Below, in pieces: positions 62,301 to 64,000 of a stretch of DNA of 64,000 nt (position 1 is the stretch's first letter; each line of letters opens with the position of its first letter). Location of the stretch: contig CAJFCJ010000028.1 of the NCBI GenBank assembly GCA_904063045.1, positions 558,001 through 622,000 on the forward strand, written 5' to 3'. The position numbers were made by a program, and so were the translations under genes. The stretch comes from Dimorphilus gyrociliatus. Taxonomy: Eukaryota; Annelida; Polychaeta; Dinophilidae. Below the pieces are notes generated by a model that saw only the letters and a program-made list of their open reading frames with translations, did no database searches and was not told the DNA's origin.

Positions 62301-64000
62301 ATATTTAAATAGAGACTTTTTTTTCAGTTTTCTTATTACATATATACAGTATATATATATTAATATATATATATATATACATATATATTCAATATATGTA
62401 TACATTATACTTATATATATAATATAAAAGATTTTCTACAATCCCCAAAGTGAGGAAATTCGTTTTAAAACGATCCTTAGTTAAGAAAAAAAAAATCTTT
62501 TCAACCTTCTTTGTACAGTTATTTCTATTAGCAGAAACCTTCTGCAAAGTAAACTTATACCGTTCGTGTAAATTCTTTTTGGCTACGTGATATCTCGTAT
62601 CAGTTAGAGCCATTAGAATAGTACCACCTCCAAAGTAACGTTTCTTCAGCAAATAATCCGAGGAGTTCTGTTTAAAGGACGATAATAATGCATTTTAGAT
62701 ATAGTTGAATAAGAAAAAGTGAGGATAAAATCTATCCTAAGGGAATATCTCAGGGAAAAAAAAAACAAGAATTTAAGTAGGAGAGAGGATCGACAATGTT
62801 CTATTCGGGTTCCAACAGATTATCTTCTTTAAAAGATTAAAATTTCTACGGGGAATAAAAAGACAAACGAATAGTCAATATATTATGTGACAAAAGTGAC
62901 TGGTTTATCATTTATAGTTCAATTTATATTACTAAATATAGATTATTGATACGTTGTACTCACAAATTATTTGTTTTTTATTTATATCAGCTTATTTGTC
63001 GCCAGGGAAGATTAAGCTACTTTACTATAAACTGTTAAGTGTCTTATTCTCTGTTCTTTTAAACTTTTTTCTTTACATACATATTCCCGTCTTCCCTATC
63101 CTTTTTGCTAAATTTTTCATTTTTTCCCTCTATCCTTCTATCCTCTCCCATTCTCTTCCTGTTTTTTTTTCTTTTTACTACTTGTTATTTATAGACAATA
63201 CTTTAGGGACTACGCGATAAATGCGAAGAGTGTAGAGAATTTGACCTAGAAAAATGGATCGAAACTAACCTTTACAATTAATGCTCCTAAACCAGTAGGA
63301 AAGCCGAAAATTTTATAAAAACTAACGACACAAAAGTCAGGTTTGAAAGCACTTAAATCCAAGAGTGAAGTCGAGCAGAAACTAGCTGCGTCCAAAAGGA
63401 CAGAAAATCCATTATCTCGACATCTCGAAATCCATTGCAGAGGGTACTTATTCCCTGAGAAATTACTTTGAGCAGTATACATGAATAAATTATGACAACC
63501 GGCTCGTCCTGTTAAATCAAATGTTCTAGTGCATTCAATTCGCACATTGTCCTTCATTAATTCCCTGATTCCCAAGGCAGATGTATGACAATCCTATAGA
63601 AATGCAGATTTTCAACCTACTACGTGTGTTCAAAACACCTTTTGTTTCATATTAAAATTTTAATAATGTAAAGATTAAAGTTTCTAAAAAACAACAATAG
63701 AAAACTATTATAGCCTATATAATATATATATATATATATATAATATATACAGCGTAAACTGTAATACACTATATATATGAAATTGAAGATTATCTGCATT
63801 CCTCATGATAGGCGAAGATGGATGAATCCTGGAAGTCAAAAGTTTCTCCTACCAATTTAAGAGAAGCTGTTGCGCCGGAGGAAAAAATCAAGGTGTACTC
63901 GTCGGAATTAGTCTTGAAAAAGTTCAGCACCTTTTCTCTGACATTTTCTATAAGATCGTACGTAAACACGCCACTTTCGTGTTTACTGTGCGGATTAGAA
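56339..64000 (-). CDS. MOCOS: Molybdenum cofactor sulfurase, 5' end outside window
   Basis: It sulfurates the Mo cofactor of xanthine dehydrogenase and aldehyde oxidase. Exons in transcript order: 64000-63802 (cut by the window), 63593-63270, 62667-62561, 62016-61940, 61407-61373, 59728-59303, 58377-58279, 58190-58028, 57493-57446, 57229-57140, 56992-56796, 56598-56494 and 56419-56339; about 649 residues visible. The NifS-like PLP domain shows NPHS, SSGATASLKL, HTSALGIRE, VLLDAASF, SFYKIFGFPTGLGALI (PLP Lys), RYFGGGT, RTGCFCNLGAC (catalytic Cys) and GHVCGDDNDLI. The MOSC part shows ICVYPIKSCAAF, LLYDRQWM, FRANLIVSG, CKRCQMICID and LNFGILL. The start of the 56992 exon (or 56989) and the small 57493-57446 exon are the least certain. 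The first visible junction lacks a GT donor. Introns of 1644 nt and 925 nt are the longest. It converges with cyclin T. Confidence 0.92.
57754..57792. repeat. (GA)n microsatellite in a MOCOS intron
   Basis: This is a GA-rich run of about 39 bp, slightly interrupted. A CT-rich run lies at 57553-57577 in the same intron, so the two could pair in the transcript. Confidence 0.85.
61307..61326. repeat. (TTAA)n tract in a MOCOS intron
   Basis: This is a run of about five TTAA units just downstream (in transcript order) of the microexon. Confidence 0.85.
61373..61407 (-). other. MOCOS: 35-nt microexon of MOCOS
   Basis: The exon is bracketed by TTTTGCAG and GGTATTAT and reads GGILNVQNYTFK across the junctions, matching the family segment before the LAQYTY-like helix. 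Phases (1 in, 0 out) fit both neighbours. Without it the NifS-like domain lacks about 12 residues. Confidence 0.8.
62205..62224. repeat. (TA)n microsatellite in a MOCOS intron
   Basis: This TA run of about ten units is followed by a GA-rich stretch. Further TA-rich sequence lies at 62341-62424. Confidence 0.85.
63723..63742. repeat. (TA)n microsatellite in a MOCOS intron
   Basis: This TA run of about ten units lies in the 208-nt intron that lacks a GT donor. Confidence 0.85.

Overview
The window is nuclear DNA of an invertebrate animal. It is strongly AT-rich (my estimate by eye is about 70 percent). Genes are split by GT-AG introns, mostly 50-400 nt, and it holds genes typical of animals: cyclin T, KANSL2, lysosomal beta-mannosidase, molybdenum cofactor sulfurase and a class A peptide-type GPCR. 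At least one U12-type intron shows that the lineage keeps the minor spliceosome. I cannot name the species. A protostome or spiralian-like bilaterian is a guess only. I see no transposon, virus, CRISPR array, rRNA or convincing tRNA.

Layout. 1-7.6 kb holds no recognisable gene, only simple repeats and a few GC-richer islands. 7.6-12.5 kb (minus strand) holds two tandem, diverged copies of a six-exon gene for a secreted, Cys-containing multidomain protein. All intron positions and phases match between the copies. 14.2-15.2 kb (plus) holds a two-exon gene for a small single-pass membrane protein. 15.2-42.1 kb is a gene desert of about 27 kb, with microsatellites, one GC-rich island near 26.0 kb and one orphan signal-peptide-like exon at 19.5 kb. 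42.2-44.0 kb (plus) is a two-exon GPCR. 44.0-46.5 kb is empty.

The right end is gene-dense: beta-mannosidase (plus, 46.6-50.1 kb), KANSL2 (minus, 50.3-52.0 kb), cyclin T (plus, 52.5-55.3 kb) and the 3' thirteen exons of molybdenum cofactor sulfurase (minus, 56.3 kb to the window edge). Beta-mannosidase and KANSL2 converge with 208 bp between stop codons. KANSL2 and cyclin T are divergent and share a promoter region of about 430 bp. Cyclin T and the sulfurase converge.

The products act in separate pathways: chromatin acetylation (NSL complex), transcription elongation (P-TEFb), lysosomal glycan breakdown and Mo-cofactor maturation. The most interesting points are the tandem secreted-protein pair, a textbook U12 intron in cyclin T, a GC-AG intron, a possible 16-nt intron or frameshift in beta-mannosidase, a sulfurase intron without a GT donor, a triplet of MiT/TFE-type E-boxes just upstream of beta-mannosidase, and over-represented short motifs (CTCF-like AGRKGGCG, TAGGCCTA, TACAGTATA). 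All exon models were assembled by hand from splice signals, reading phase and remembered family motifs. No alignment or transcript evidence was available.
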